Under the pieces are notes generated by a model. That model did not search any database and was not told the DNA's origin. It worked only from the letters and a program-made list of their open reading frames with translations. A DNA stretch of 64,000 bases from positions 13,561,545 through 13,625,544 of the forward strand of contig NC_090025.1 in the NCBI RefSeq assembly GCF_037176765.1, given 5' to 3'. The position numbers and the translations under genes are program-made. Positions 20,450 through 31,757 of the stretch are shown piece after piece (the stretch's first letter is position 1; every line of letters begins with the position of its first letter). This DNA is from Anolis sagrei. Lineage: Eukaryota; Chordata; Lepidosauria; Squamata; Anolidae.

Positions 20450-22046
20450 TCAACAGTTCTGACAGTTAATTTAAGTTTTTTTTATTGTTTGTTTGCTCAG
20501 GTATCAATAGATATTGGTTCTATTAGGACAGATTATTCCTGTTCAAATGTTGTATATGGAAGACCGGAATTCAAATTATGGTTCTCCACAATCCTATACT
20601 TGGGGAACTGTAATAGTGACATTTTTGCCTTTTGCTAATTTGATATAAACTTTGCTTCATTCACAAAATTATTTTAAAATACAGTGTAAAAAATTATGTT
20701 CAAGCTACATGTATAAAGTGTATATGAAACAAAAGGAGTTGGGTTCCATATCCAAGATACCATAGCTGTATATGGACAGTACATGCAGATATATTTGTAT
20801 ATACAAACACAGTTATTCCAAAAGCCAAAAATGCAGATAAATCTAAAATCCAAAATACTTCTGCTCCCAAGCATTTCAGATAAAGGATACTAAAAATATA
20901 CACAGAGCACAGATTGTTGCTGGCCACAAAGAAGCTCAACAGTAGAAGCAAAATGTCAGGGTTCATTACCATTGTAGAGAGACTAAGCAATAAGGATTAA
21001 TCCTTAGTTACTTAAGTTTGACAGTTGCTTTGATGTCTTAAAAACTTAAGACTGTATTAGGCTATGATTGGGCCCTCCTAGAATTATGAGGAAAATTTGA
21101 TAGGGTGAAAAATATGAGATGGCCATCTCCAAACTATTATCTCATGGCGTCTTACCAATTTACCAAATTTATTATGGCAGTCCACTTCATCAGCTGCATG
21201 AAATGTTGGCTGTGATCCCATGATGCTGGCAAGTAGAGTTGTGTTGCCAGATTAAAAGCTATGTAGACAATTGCTGTCCGTTATACAGAAGAGGGAGTTT
21301 CAGCTGGTATTGTTTATCATGCAAACAGGCAGTGCTTCCTGAAATTGCCTGTGTCCAGTTTTCACTCTGGCAACATTAATAGTACAGCTGTTTTCAAAGG
21401 GAACAGGACTGCAGATTGTGATAATTATCTTAACCACAGCCATTCACAAAATATGTGCTAGATTATAATATAGCTAACCTTGCTGTCTTGAATTCATTAA
21501 TGCAAAGGCAAGAATCCACTTGGTGATATTCCAGTATGTGACTTCTCATTAGACAAGAGTATGTTATTTTTTAATGTTGTGGAAGAACGGTACTATTTCC
21601 GGATGTCAGTTTTGTTGATTCCATAGTAAGGTGAAAGGGAACTGTACTGATGATGTCTGGGTGAAGCAAAGGTAGCAGCACCAGTTCCAATGGTGGTACT
21701 TATGGCAATAATGGGAGTCCACTACTGGCAGATAGGCATAAATTGGATCAAACCAGTGGGGTGCATAGTAGCAAGCAGACAACGTTGGGAATAACTAGTT
21801 TCTCAGTGCCAAAAGTAATAAACATTCTGAAGCTCAATGTGATGGGATTAATAAGGAGGCTTCTCTGGATCAAGATGGTTGATACTGAGATGGTGATCTG
21901 TCTGGGAACAGGACTGAACCAAAGGCTGTCAGGAGGAGAGCCAGAGTCACCACAATGTTCAGTCAAGAGTTGGTCAACTTGAGTCAGATAGCCCAAACTA
22001 ATCCCTAAAATTGTTTGGTCCTTTGTGTGAGCTGGTTCTTCTAGCA
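20450..22046. other. No recognisable feature
   Basis: AT-rich single-copy-looking sequence without supported exons or repeats. Confidence 0.45.
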
Positions 22047-22181
22047 CAGTGATTCCCAATCTTTGTTCCTTCAGGTGTTCTAGACTTCAGCTCCCACAAT
22101 TCCTAACAGCTGTTAAACTGGCTGGGATTTCTGGGAGTTGAAGTCCAAAACACCCGGAGGACCAAAGGTTGGAGACCACTG
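22047..22181. mobile_element. Short hAT MITE, complete, 135 bp
   Basis: It runs CAGTGATTCCCAATCTTTG to GGTTGGAGACCACTG with internal palindromic TTCAGCTCCCACAATTCC / GGGAGTTGAAGTCC. Identical 8-bp duplications TTCTAGCA flank it (22039-22046 and 22182-22189). Fragments of the family are at 5575-5660, 26961-27095, 56965-57108 and the hairpin at 62183-62256. Confidence 0.93.
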
Positions 22182-22189
22182 TTCTAGCA

Positions 22190-23105
22190 GCACCAAAGGG
22201 CTAGATGTAGTCAATTGACATATTCATATTGGAACCAGCAATGAGACTGGCTGAGGCTCATGTGACAATTTTTTGACCTTCTTGGGCTTTTTTTCAAAGG
22301 AACCATGAGGTCCTCCTTCCCACTGCCATTATCCCATTAGCATCACATTTTAACTGATAGCTGACTTCAAAAGTGGATGGTTTTCCTGAAAATCAAACAG
22401 CAACATTTCACAATTCCTTACAGTTATAGCTATCTTGTAGTGTCTGTGGATTCTACTGCAGATATTTGTCATACTTTCCACTGAATTTTGACTTCAGAAT
22501 ATTTTTGCAAGCTGCTCTGAGTGCCTATGCAGTTGAAGAGGGGGGTAAACATTCTCTAATAAATAAATATATGTAGATATGGTAGTTATCAGAAGGAATC
22601 GGAATATCCATGCCATGATATTAAATGTTTTCTTTTTCTCCTCCTTAAGCTTTTCACCAACATCAGTTCTCATTCAGTAACTCGATCTGAGCAGAGTCTA
22701 TCCTAATACCTTGTAGTTATATGGCATGTAATTCCAGTTCCCAATGATTAAAATGCATCAGGATATGTTTCTGCATGTTCGGTCATGTTTAGAAGATATA
22801 ATCTCTCCAACTTGTTGGAGCTGTTTTGAACAGAGGCAGAAAAAGAGAACATTCAAAAGACTGCTTTTTAAAGGCAATTCTAATTTTCCCATTCTTTCAC
22901 TCATGATTGGTGTGTAATTCTTATAATATAACCAAACCTTTGCTTTCTCAATATCCTTTTCTTAAATGAAAAGTGTTAAATAGTTTAACACTGAATAGTT
23001 CTTTTTTGTGAGATGTAGACCAACATTTGATTTTGCCTTGTGTTTCCAGGTCAACAATATTTCCCTTTTTAAGAGATCCTATGACCTAGAAGGAGGCTGG
23101 TTCTT
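22190..23105. other. No recognisable feature
   Basis: Single-copy-looking AT-rich sequence. Confidence 0.45.
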
Positions 23106-23480
23106 GTGATGATGATTATAATGATGATGATGACAATAATAATAATTTATTTATTTATTTATATTCCACCCTTCTCCTGTGGGGTCTCAGAGCAGATTAC
23201 AGTATAAACAGATACCGGCAAACATTAATGCCTTAACACAATACAACAAGACACACAAAAACAAACAATGGCAAAGGCTTCTCCTTTCATTTCCGGCTTT
23301 GGAGACAATGCGCCCATCTCTGGCACTAGGGGAGGTGCTGTTCTCTATTTCCAAACCAAAGAGCCTGGTTGTCGCCTCCTGGTAATATGACCAGCATGAG
23401 TGTCTTATGTCTTTCCTGCTGAAGTGGTATCTATTTATTTACTCACATTTGCATGTTTTCGAACTGCTAGGTTGCGCCAC
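23106..23480 (-). repeat. LINE 3' tail followed by a SINE type A fragment
   Basis: 23106-23235 has GATGATGATGACAATAATAA, TTTATTTATTTATATTCCAC and GGGGTCTCAGAGCAG, the reverse of an L2-type 3' end. 23275-23480 has words of SINE type A in reverse (AAACCAAAGAGCCTGGTTG, CATTTGCATGTTTTCGAACT). Both are diverged. Confidence 0.6.
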
Positions 23481-24784
23481 TATATCATAGGAATGGGTGC
23501 TTGTGGTGTCACAAGTGGGACAGATGGGGAAGGAAATATTTGGGGCCAGGTGATTGTGAAATCAGGCACAAGGAAAATCTGACTAAAGTCTAGCCAGCTA
23601 ATATGGCAATTCTCAGCCAAGTGGGGAAATATTCATTTTTGGAGGGAACACAAGTGTCAACAATTGCCCTGCATCTGCAATAGTTCCTGTTGTACTTCAG
23701 CATCTTGTGTAGTTTCACATACAATACAGATAGCTACTCACAGGTTTCCCTGGGCCCTATACTTCTCCTGTAGAAAAGTCACCACCAGTCCAATGGATTT
23801 TTTCCTCCAGGCCCTATGCTGAGATACATGCAGCTAGCTAAATGCTAGTGCCTCACTTCTTGCCTTGCTCCAAATTACATGACATATATATTCATTCACT
23901 TGCTCTCTTTCCTAGCTCTCAGTCTTCACTCCTGTCCTCTTGATGCATAAAAACTGTGCAAGCAAACACCACCAAATGGTGCCAGTCAGCATCAATATCA
24001 CCTAGGAGGAGATAGTATTGGTACTTTTGATTTAGTGATTTAGAATCTGAGATTACTTTGCAAATAATTTAGCTATAATTATGTTTGTGTGTGTTGTGGG
24101 GAGGGCTGTATTTTGGATGGCAATGGTTTTTTAAACTGCATTTCAACTTTCTTAAGTTAATATCTCTGTCTATAGTGGTGCTCTGATGTCACAATGTGAG
24201 ACTGGCATTTGCTTGGTTTAACTATGTCAGGAAAACAACTAACCTTACGGGGGCTGCAATAGCTATGTAAACTTTTGTGAGAATATTTGTAATTTTTCCC
24301 CTCAAAGGTGGCAAAGAGGAAGCTGGAGCCTGACTATGTATGGTTTTCAGCTATTTGTTAAATTGTTCATTTATTCTATTTTGTATGGGTAGCCTTTAAG
24401 TCTAACAGTTTTCTGTGGGCTGGGCTGGACCTTTCTTCCAGCAGGGCCAGTGTTGTGGTGGTATCTTTTGTTAAGTTAGTACTAATTATTCATGAAAGTT
24501 GGCAGATTTATTTACAGGATGACCGGGTGCATTCACGTGTCACAATAAGTCAGGGGTTCGATTAATCATGTTTTGTTGCTTAAGCCACAAACTGCAAAAA
24601 ACAGATGACCAAACAAAATGTAACCCATCTGTTTCACCTCTTATGTTAGCTCCTGTCTCATACTAAACAGCTAGAGAAGGATAAACAAGAGATAAGTCAT
24701 AGTTGAAATAATGACTCAGAAGAAGCCATGATTTAAGCAGCTAGAGATTATCAAATAGCAACAAGCCCTGGGTTTTGACTATGG
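23481..24784. other. No recognisable feature
   Basis: Single-copy-looking sequence without supported exons or repeats. Confidence 0.45.
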
Positions 24785-25486
24785 TTTATGAAGAATTAAG
24801 AAATCATTGCCAGAGATGGGTTTGCATTGCAAGAAGCCATATTTTAATAATCATCTCTAGTTTTCCATGCCATGTGTTGTTGTGTGCCCTCTGGCAACTC
24901 TCAAGGCAAAGCTGTCATAGGATTTTCTTGGCAGAATTTGCTGAGAGTTTGCTTTTGCCATAAGGGCTGCAGTGGTGCAGCGGGTTAAACCACTAAAGCT
25001 GCAGAACTTGCTGACTGGAAGGTTGGCGGTTTGAAACCGCAGGACCAGGTGAGCTCCCATTGCTAGCCCCAGCTTCTGCCAACCTAGCAGTTTGAAAACA
25101 TGCAAATGTGAGTAGATCAATAGGTACCACCTTGGCAGGAAGATAACGTCACTCCATGCAGTAATGCCAGCCACATGACCTAGGAGGTGTCTATGGACAA
25201 TGGCAGCTCTTTGGCTTAGAAATGGAGATGAGCACCCCCCCCCCCCCCGCCCCCAGAGTTGGACATGGCTAGTTAATGCCAAGGGGAAACCTTTACCTTT
25301 ATGAACAATTAAGAAATCATTGCCAGAGGTGCATTTGCACTGCAAGAAGCCATATTTTAATTATCATATCTGGTTTTCCATGCCATGTGTTGTTGTGTGC
25401 CTTCAAGTCATTTCTGCCCCCTGGCAACGCTGAAGGCAAACCTATCATAGGATTTTCTTGGCAGAATTTACTGAGAGTTGGCCTTT
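24785..25486 (+). repeat. Direct duplication of about 180 bp flanking a SINE
   Basis: Copy 1 (24785-24963) and copy 2 (about 25301-25486) share GAAATCATTGCCAGAG, GCAAGAAGCCATATTTTAAT, TTTTCCATGCCATGTGTTGT and CATAGGATTTTCTTGGCAGA in the same order with scattered differences. They are separated exactly by the SINE type A at 24964-25300. Confidence 0.85.
24964..25300 (+). mobile_element. SINE type A, full length, with a C-run
   Basis: It has the head GCAGTGGTGCAGCGGGTTAA, middle CATGCAAATGTGAGTAGATC and tail GCCAAGGGGAAACCTTTACC. A run of more than ten C bases lies near 25237-25250. It sits between the two copies of a direct duplication. Confidence 0.85.
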
Positions 25487-25617
25487 GTTTTTCTCTGAAG
25501 TTGAAAAAATGTGGCTTGTTCAAGGTCACCCAGGAGATTTCTATGGCCAAGCAGGAAGTTGAACCCGGGTTTTCCCGTGTCCTAGTCCAACACAAACTAC
25601 TGCACCACATTGACTTT
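25392..25617 (-). mobile_element. SINE type C abutting a FAM47E splice acceptor
   Basis: The reverse copy runs from TTGTTGTGTGCCTTCAAGTC to the tRNA-like head CACAAACTACTGCACCACAT. It ends about 20 bp before the acceptor AG at 25636-25637, so sequence upstream of the splice site is SINE-derived. Confidence 0.75.
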
Positions 25618-25637
25618 AACATTGGTTCCTTTGACAG

Positions 25638-26022
25638 GTATAAGGAGAGGCTGCCTTCTAAATGCTTTCAAGACCGCGTTGTTAAGAAAGAGAGGTTCTC
25701 TGATGCCCTCAATGGCAAGCGATGGAGATTTTTGAAAAGCGGCTTAGATGATTTCAGAAATGGCTGCCTCGACCCTTCTGATAATATAACTATTCGTGGT
25801 AAAATGGGACTTGTACCAATCATTCTACATTATGACAAAACGGATGATTCTGAGATGATACCATACAAAGTCTCAGAGCCACAGACCAGAAGTGATGTCG
25901 TTTACTCCAAACTCAGTCGAGCACAGAAAGCAAAGAAAAACTATATAACACAGACAGAACGTTGCCTGGCCCAACATCCACTGGCACTTTATCCTCACTT
26001 GGAGGAGAGTGTGCCCCCAGAG
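25638..26022 (+). CDS. FAM47E: FAM47E coding exon (first one recognised)
   Basis: FAM47E is a poorly characterised nuclear/cytoplasmic protein; human FAM47E has been reported to bind and stabilise the arginine methyltransferase PRMT5. The exon follows acceptor TTGACAG. Its first base completes a codon split 2/1 with the missing upstream exon, then 128 codons follow: YKERLPSKCF, LNGKRWRFLKSGLDDFRNGC, SKLSRAQKAK and HPLALYPHLEESVPPE. These match the human N-terminal part in order (W-YKEKLPTKCF, GLDDFRKGCPP, LSPAQLARK, HPLALYPNLED). The exon ends in phase 0 at GAG before donor GTAAGA. No stop interrupts it. The frame is also open upstream across a SINE, but the acceptor marks the real border. 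It is the longest exon of the set. Confidence 0.87.
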
Positions 26023-26462
26023 GTAAGAATCCCTGCTTTTTACTCAATGACTTCATAATCGTACACACTGTAAAATTGGATTTCTTGACCTTGAATTTTC
26101 CCATTCCAGCCTTGGAACACACTATAGCCCAGGAAAGCAGGGAAGCAATTTTTATCCTTTACAGTTTTGCAAGCTGTAGATGAAGAAGCAAATATGTTTA
26201 TTTATATCATACGATAATAGCTTGAGACTATTCCATGAGTTTGTATCTTCAGCAACATTTGCAACACTTCAGATGTGAATTACGTAAAGCACCTTAGTTA
26301 AGCTGATGCAAGTTAGACGTAAGCCCATGTAACTTCTTCCTCTTCACATTTATGATTTGTGGTACCATTGCATTATTGTAAATGTGTCGTAAAAGCCAGT
26401 CAGCCATCCCAGGTGACCTACTTCTGCAGCACTGAAAGATGATATGATCAGTCCCTTGTATT

Positions 26463-26900
26463 ATAGGGTCTGGAGAACAAGCCCTATGAGGAGCGGCTTA
26501 AGGAGCTGGGCATGTTTAGCCTGAAGAAGAGAAGGCTGAGAGGAGATATGATAGCCATGTATAAATATGTAAGAGGAAGCCACAGGGAGGAGGGAGCAAG
26601 CTTGTCTTCTGCTTCCTTGGAGACTAGGACGCAGAACAATGGCTTCAACCTACAAGAGAGGAGATTCCATGAGGAACATGAGGAAGAACTTCCTGACTGT
26701 GAGAGCCGTTCAGCAGTGGTACAACTCTCTGCCCCAGAGTGTGGTGGAGGCGCCTTCTTTGGAAACTTTTAAAAAGATGCTGGATGGCCATCTGTCAGGG
26801 GTGATTTGAATGCAATATTCCTGCTTCTTGGTAGGGGGTTGGACTGGATGGCCCATGAGGTCTCTTCCAACTCTTTGATTCTATGATTCTATGATATGAG
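26463..26900 (+). mobile_element. CR1 LINE 3' end
   Basis: It starts GGGTCTGGAGAACAAGCCCT and encodes the CR1 ORF2 end: KKRRLRGDMIAMYKYVRGSH, REEGASLSSASLETRTQNNG, then in another frame FLTVRAVQQWYNSLPQSVVE-like words and LDGHLSGVI. It ends with tandem ATTCTATGATTCTATGAT, the CR1 hallmark. It is 5'-truncated with at least one frameshift. Confidence 0.9.
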
Positions 26901-26960
26901 TCTAATGACCATATAATGCAGTTCAATCTGCATTAAAATGGCAGTGTAGATGAAGCCTAA

Positions 26961-27095
26961 GATACGCCTGCACAACCTGTAGCCTCAGGTGTTTTGGATT
27001 TCAGCATCCTGACGATTAGACAAGCTGGCTACGGCTTCTGGGAGTTAGAGTCCCAAACACCTGGAGGGCCACCAGTTGTACAGACCTGATCTAAG
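26961..27095. repeat. Diverged MITE of the CAGGTGTTTTGGA family
   Basis: CCTCAGGTGTTTTGGATTTC and CCAAACACCTGGAGGGCC face each other, as in the complete copy at 22047-22181. Terminal repeats are eroded. Confidence 0.6.
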
Positions 27096-28364
27096 AGCTG
27101 AGCAAAGCAAATCCTTCACCCAAAGAAGCTGAGCTGAAGTTGACCTTTATTTCAAATATGGTCACCTGTACTTAAAGTTACAGCTGTATTTAATGTAGCA
27201 CACATAAGGAAGTCTTTAAATATGACAGTATTTCAAGCTAATTAGTTGGCTAAGAACTGCTTTCCACTTTATAGTTTAATTAGACTGTAAAGCACAGAGA
27301 TTAAATGGGAAGGGTTTAGCTTCAGTTAAAGACAACAGCTCTTAAACAACTTTACTGACGCTATGAAACTTTAGGATTTGCAGGATAAGGTGCTCCAGTC
27401 TGCTTCCTTCAACCCACTCTCTGCCAAATTTTTACCAAGTCAGCACTTTGGAACAAGGAGTCTTGTTTCCTTTTGTGGAGAAGTGAGACTTTCCTGTTTC
27501 TTGGCAGGGAGTTGGACTGGATGGCCCACAAGGTCTCTTCCAACTCTTTGATTCTCTGATTAGGTCTCAGAACAGCATGTCGATATTTGAGAAATGCCAG
27601 TAGTGTTGTCACTTGCTGATGGGCAGGAGAACATGGGTCAGAATTAATGAAAACCCATTCTTCTGACTGCAAAGAGTTGGGGGATGTCTTGATGCATTTT
27701 TAGACTCCATAATATGATGAAGAACAATTATAAGTGAAACAGTTATGAGATAAACCTTTCAAAGGCCTGGGAACAGTAGGGAATAGCCAGCTATGGTCTA
27801 CTGATGAGAGCAAAAAGGCAAGGCTTGTTAGATGTGACTCTTTCCCTCCTACTCTGCCCAGAAAAATGTTAAATAAGCAATGTTGTATGAGAACAATAGA
27901 AGCAAGTTAAGTAGAAGGACAGGTATAGCAAGGCAATATCTGTGCTGGAGAAAACGAACTGCCCTCTGCAGCTGCTATGGCACAGGTTATCTTAGATTGG
28001 TATTGGCAAGAGTGCTGCAAGGCTTGTATGAAGACCTCAGAGTTCCCCAAGAATCTAAAATTCCAGGTAACCTCCTACTATTAAATAGACTTCCTCTGCA
28101 TCTAAAATGAATGGTGGTGATGGAGGAGGTGGTAAAAGCCCTCCACATCTGCTAGAAATTATTTTTTTTGTAAGTGTCCAGACCTACTCCACGATGCCCC
28201 TTAACCTCTCATTGTTGCCAACCCATTCTAGACTTTCTAATGTGGTGAACTAGTCATTTATTTAAGTGTTCATGCTTTGAACTCTCAACTTATGCTGACT
28301 TTGCATGCAAGTGTGAGTAAGAATCACAAATACACCATATACTTCTACTGGTCTCCATCTAAGG

Positions 28365-28977
28365 CAGTGGTTCCCAACCTCCCCAACCTGTGGTCCGTGG
28401 TCTGTTGGCATTACTTGCTAGTCAAGAAAAGTGTTGTTGTTCATGCTCGGAAGTCCAGTTTGTCTACTTTCCCATAAATCTGGTGCAGAATAGCAGTTCA
28501 ATGTCTTAAACAGAGAGGAGGCCAACAGTGGGTCCCAACCTGTGGTCTCTGGACCACCAGCAGTCCCCAAGAACGAAAATACGGTCCACGGCCTCACCAT
28601 TACTACACAGTTGCCTCGAAACCATGCGGTAAGGAAAGTGACTGGTCTTGTGAAACCCTCTTATAGTGTTGAGGCAATGGGGATGTTGAGAGGGGAGAGT
28701 CTGACTGCCCACAAAATATTACTATCACATCAGCTCTAGATTATCAAATATGGTTTTATGTGAGCAAGCAGATAGCGACTACTGGATAGCATATGATCTC
28801 TATCAGAAACTAGAGCTGATGTGGTCTATCCAATGCAATTTTCTGAATTAGCACCCCAATTAACCAAACTGAATCTAAAGTTGACCAAAAACTGATTTGT
28901 AACCCTTTTGGTACTAATATTGGAGGGTGGTCCCTGGTCAAAGTGGTCCCTAGTCAAAAAAAGGTTGGGAACTACTG
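28365..28977. mobile_element. hAT element of a CAGTGGTTCCCAACCT family, 613 bp
   Basis: The ends are CAGTGGTTCCCAACCTCCCC and AAGGTTGGGAACTACTG. Identical 8-bp duplications ATCTAAGG flank it (28357-28364 and 28978-28985). The inside carries GTGGTCCGTGGTCTGTTGG and GGACCACCAGCAGTCCCCAA. A shorter reverse relative with a shared internal block (ACATCAGCTCT, GCATTGGATAGACCACATCA) is at 52914-53224. No transposase. Confidence 0.9.
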
Positions 28978-29333
28978 ATCTAAGGACTCCAAATCCTGGG
29001 TAAGTGAAGTGTACACACACATAACAATATTTTAAGTAAAATAAACAAGGGAGCAGGGAATGTAGGTCTTGCATGTTATGCAATGTAATGATCTAAATGC
29101 GACCCAAAATGTTTAAAATCAGATTGATAATTCAAATTCACACAACATAATATGAAAATGTTATAGAGAGGAATGGGTCAAGATTCTTTACATATTTTAT
29201 CAGAGAGCAGAAATCCTTGCATTACTTCTATATCAAGCAGCACCACTTTTGCAGTTTTTCGTATGTAACATGAGGTTGTTCAGATGTCAAAATGTGTTGG
29301 CTTAACATATCAGGCCATTTACCTTTCTCTCAG

Positions 29334-29488
29334 CTTTTCCCTGATGTTTTACGGCTCCTGGACCCCGAGATGCACCTGACTAGAGAATCATTCCTTGATA
29401 AGAAACCTAAAGAGGATCACCCCACTTCTGTTCAGTATCAGGAAGAACGTGACACAAAACCAGAAACACGCTTCACCCCAACTGTCCC
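29334..29488 (+). CDS. FAM47E: FAM47E coding exon 2 of those recognised
   Basis: After acceptor TTTCTCTCAG it encodes 51 codons plus two bases: LFPDVLRLLDPEMHLTRESF, LDKKPKEDHP and KPETRFTPTV. The start corresponds to human ELLLKVLEVLDPERKLED, directly after the HPLALYPNLED block of the preceding exon. It ends CC before donor GTGAGT. The split codon CC/T is completed by the first base of the next exon at 31305. The phase agreement at both borders supports a real, functional exon. Confidence 0.87.
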
Positions 29489-29705
29489 GTGAGTAATGCA
29501 GTAGGCAGGCCATGTAATGCCATGGTGACTGCTTCTATAAGACAGAAACATTCATTCCACGAAGCTGCTTGGCATGTGATGAAACATGGAAGTGAATTCT
29601 CTTAGGTTAAATAGTTGGGGTGCAGACTATCTGAAAGGTCACATTTTCCAATGTAAGCATTCCTAAGTTTTATGATGTTCGGGGAAGGGTTTTCTCTCTG
29701 TCTTA

Positions 29706-30005
29706 TAGTGATCACAACTGGTGAGGCTATGTGACATGGCCTTCTCAGTGGCAGCCCCCAGGCTGTGAGATACTCTGCCATGAAGGGCTCATCTCTGTCC
29801 ACTGATAGTGATCACAACTGGTGAGGCTTTGTGACATTGCCTTCTCCGTGGCTGCCCCCAGGCTGTGAGATACTCTTCCATGAAGGGCTCATCTCTGTCC
29901 ACTGATAGTGATCACAACTGGTGAGGCTTTGTGACATTGCCTTCTCAGTGGCTGCCCCCAGGCTGTGAGATACTCTGCCATGAAGGGCTCAGCCCTTTCC
30001 CACTG
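29706..30005 (+). repeat. Three-copy minisatellite, exact 100-bp period, LINE-derived
   Basis: Copies begin at 29706, 29806 and 29906 with TAGTGATCACAACTGGTGAG and differ at a few positions. Translated, the unit contains FSVAAPRL.DTLP, the AP.LWN.LP motif found near the C-terminus of L2-type LINE reverse transcriptases. A piece of LINE coding sequence was therefore tandemly amplified here. It lies in a FAM47E intron. Confidence 0.85.
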
Positions 30006-30070
30006 CCCCTATATCCCAGGATCTAATCCCAGATTATCTGTTTATCCCAAATTATCTGGCAGTGGGGACT

Positions 30071-30290
30071 CAGGGCCCTTCCACACAGCCATATAACCCA
30101 GCCATATAACACAGCCATATAAGGCAGATAAGCCACAATATCTGCTTTGAACTGCGTTATCTGAGTCCACACTGCTAGATAATCCAGTTTAATGTGGATT
30201 TTATACAGCTGTGTGGAAGGGAGCTCATATATTCAAGTTTAAAGCAGATAATCTGGGATCAGATCCTGGGATAAAGGGAAGCGTAGAAGG
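30071..30290. mobile_element. MITE of the GGGCCCTTCCACACAG family
   Basis: The left end is CAGGGCCCTTCCACACAGCC. Near 30215 lies CAGCTGTGTGGAAGGGAGCT and a second similar end follows near 30285 (AGCGTAGAAGGGCT). The interior has TATCTGCTTTGAACTGCGTT and a duplicated CATATAAC.CAGC phrase. Possibly one MITE inserted in another. Confidence 0.7.
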
Positions 30291-30814
30291 GCTTTAAGAG
30301 AGCAAGGGGTCCTCCTGACTGGTTTTTAAATGTTGATAGTTCTAACAGAATAGCTTCTCGCGTTTTGTGGGTTCCAAAGGAAAGAAGACATTTGTTCCAA
30401 CGTGTTTTGCAATTAAAAGGAAATCCACCTAAGTATTGATATAAAACATTGCTGCTGGTCCCAGGAAGGCGAGAAAATAGTCTAAGACTACAGAAATATC
30501 ATGAAAAATAATCTGAAAACTAGGAAAACAGGGATTGCCTTTTTGAGAGGAGTACAGAGTTTTTTCCATTAAGATAGGTCTTTGGCTAGCAACCGATTTC
30601 TGTAAGAGGGTGTAATTAATAAAGGAAAGGTTGTAATTTTCTCCTGACTGACATGTTATTAATGCACTTTAAATTAATGCTCTTTTTAATAGGATAGGTA
30701 ATTTAATTACTTTTTATCTGTTTTGATTATAATGACTCTATTTTAAGTCATCCTTTAACATGGATGAACCATCTCGAATAATGGCTTTATTCTTGTATAC
30801 CACCACCATCTCTC

Positions 30815-31075
30815 CATGGAGCTCCCAGCTGGGCAATGAGTTAGACCCTTGTGACGGCAGGACTGAAGACTGACAGGTTGGAGCTTCAAATCTGGGGAGA
30901 GTGCGGATGAGCTCCCTCTGTCAGCTTCAGCTCCCCATGCGGGGACATGAGAGAAGCCTCCCACAAGGATGGTAAAACATGAAAAACACCTGGGCGTCCC
31001 CTGGGCAACTACCTGGCAGACATCCAATTCTCTCACATCAGAAATGACTTGCAGTTTTTTCAAGTTTCTTGGTTA
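30815..31075 (+). mobile_element. SINE type B
   Basis: The head GGAGCTCCCAGCTGGGCAAT, middle CATGAGAGAAGCCTCCCACA and CCCCTGGGCAACTACCTGGC, and tail GACTTGCAGTTTTTTCAAG. Nearly full length, in a FAM47E intron. Confidence 0.8.
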
Positions 31076-31304
31076 GTCTCAAAGGTCTTCAAGATCATTT
31101 CACACCCTCAGTGTGAGCTGGCATTCGGTGTTCTGAATGTTCTAGTTCAATTGCAAAGATATGGGAAATAAAGCAAACAAAAAAGCATAGACGCCGCATG
31201 AAAAATATGTGATGCATCAAACTTGCTGTAGTAGCACAGAAGTATCATCATTTATCAGTGTGACAGGTATTTGATTATAACTGTGTATTTCTCATTGTTT
31301 TTAG

Positions 31305-31458
31305 TGCATGGCTGCCGAAAAAGAAGAACCCTTACACATGGCTTAGTGAAAAAGAAGTGGCTGAGAGAGAAAAAGCAGCCAAAATAGCTTATGTTCCTCC
31401 TTTGGATGAGAATGTAAAGCGTGTAACAAAAGAGTTCTGCGACTGGGTCAGAGAAATG
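31305..31458 (+). CDS. FAM47E: FAM47E coding exon 3 of those recognised
   Basis: After acceptor TGTTTTTAG the first base completes a proline codon, then 51 codons encode AWLPKKKNPYTWLSEKEVAE, REKAAKIAYVPPLDENVKR and VTKEFCDWVREM. The last part fits the human GVSEFCKWV segment. It ends in phase 0 at ATG before donor GTAAGC. Lysine- and glutamate-rich, probably surface exposed. In-frame sequence after the donor runs to a stop in poly-A-rich intron, so the donor is required. Confidence 0.87.
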
Positions 31459-31757
31459 GTAAGCCAGGGGATTTGTAATTGCAAACAGCAAGGCGATAAA
31501 AAAAAAACTAACCCATCAAAATCTGTTTTGATATATACACAAAGGTTGAGCAGATTATTTTCAGAAGTCATGAACTTACGTGAACTTCAAAGCCTGGATG
31601 TTTTAAATTAGTGTTTCCCAAAGTGGTGGTCTCTTTTTCCATAAAAAAAAGATTAGAACTATTTTAATAATATGGCAGAACTATGGTATCAGTTCATAAC
31701 ACACTGGAGGAAACATCCCTGTCCACTATGTCAAATGGTTTGAGAAACACTGCATGG

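Larger units (their letters stand above)
26023..29333 (+). other. FAM47E: FAM47E intron
   Basis: Bounded by GTAAGA and CTCTCAG. It contains CR1 (26463-26900), a MITE fragment (26961-27095), a CR1 scrap (about 27500-27562) and a complete hAT (28365-28977). The remaining 26023-26460, 27096-27495 and 27563-28360 show nothing I recognise. Confidence 0.75.

Noticed and set aside
25276-25637. Upstream extension of the first recognised FAM47E exon
   Set aside because: It is SINE sequence; the acceptor AG at 25636-25637 and the family alignment mark the true exon start.
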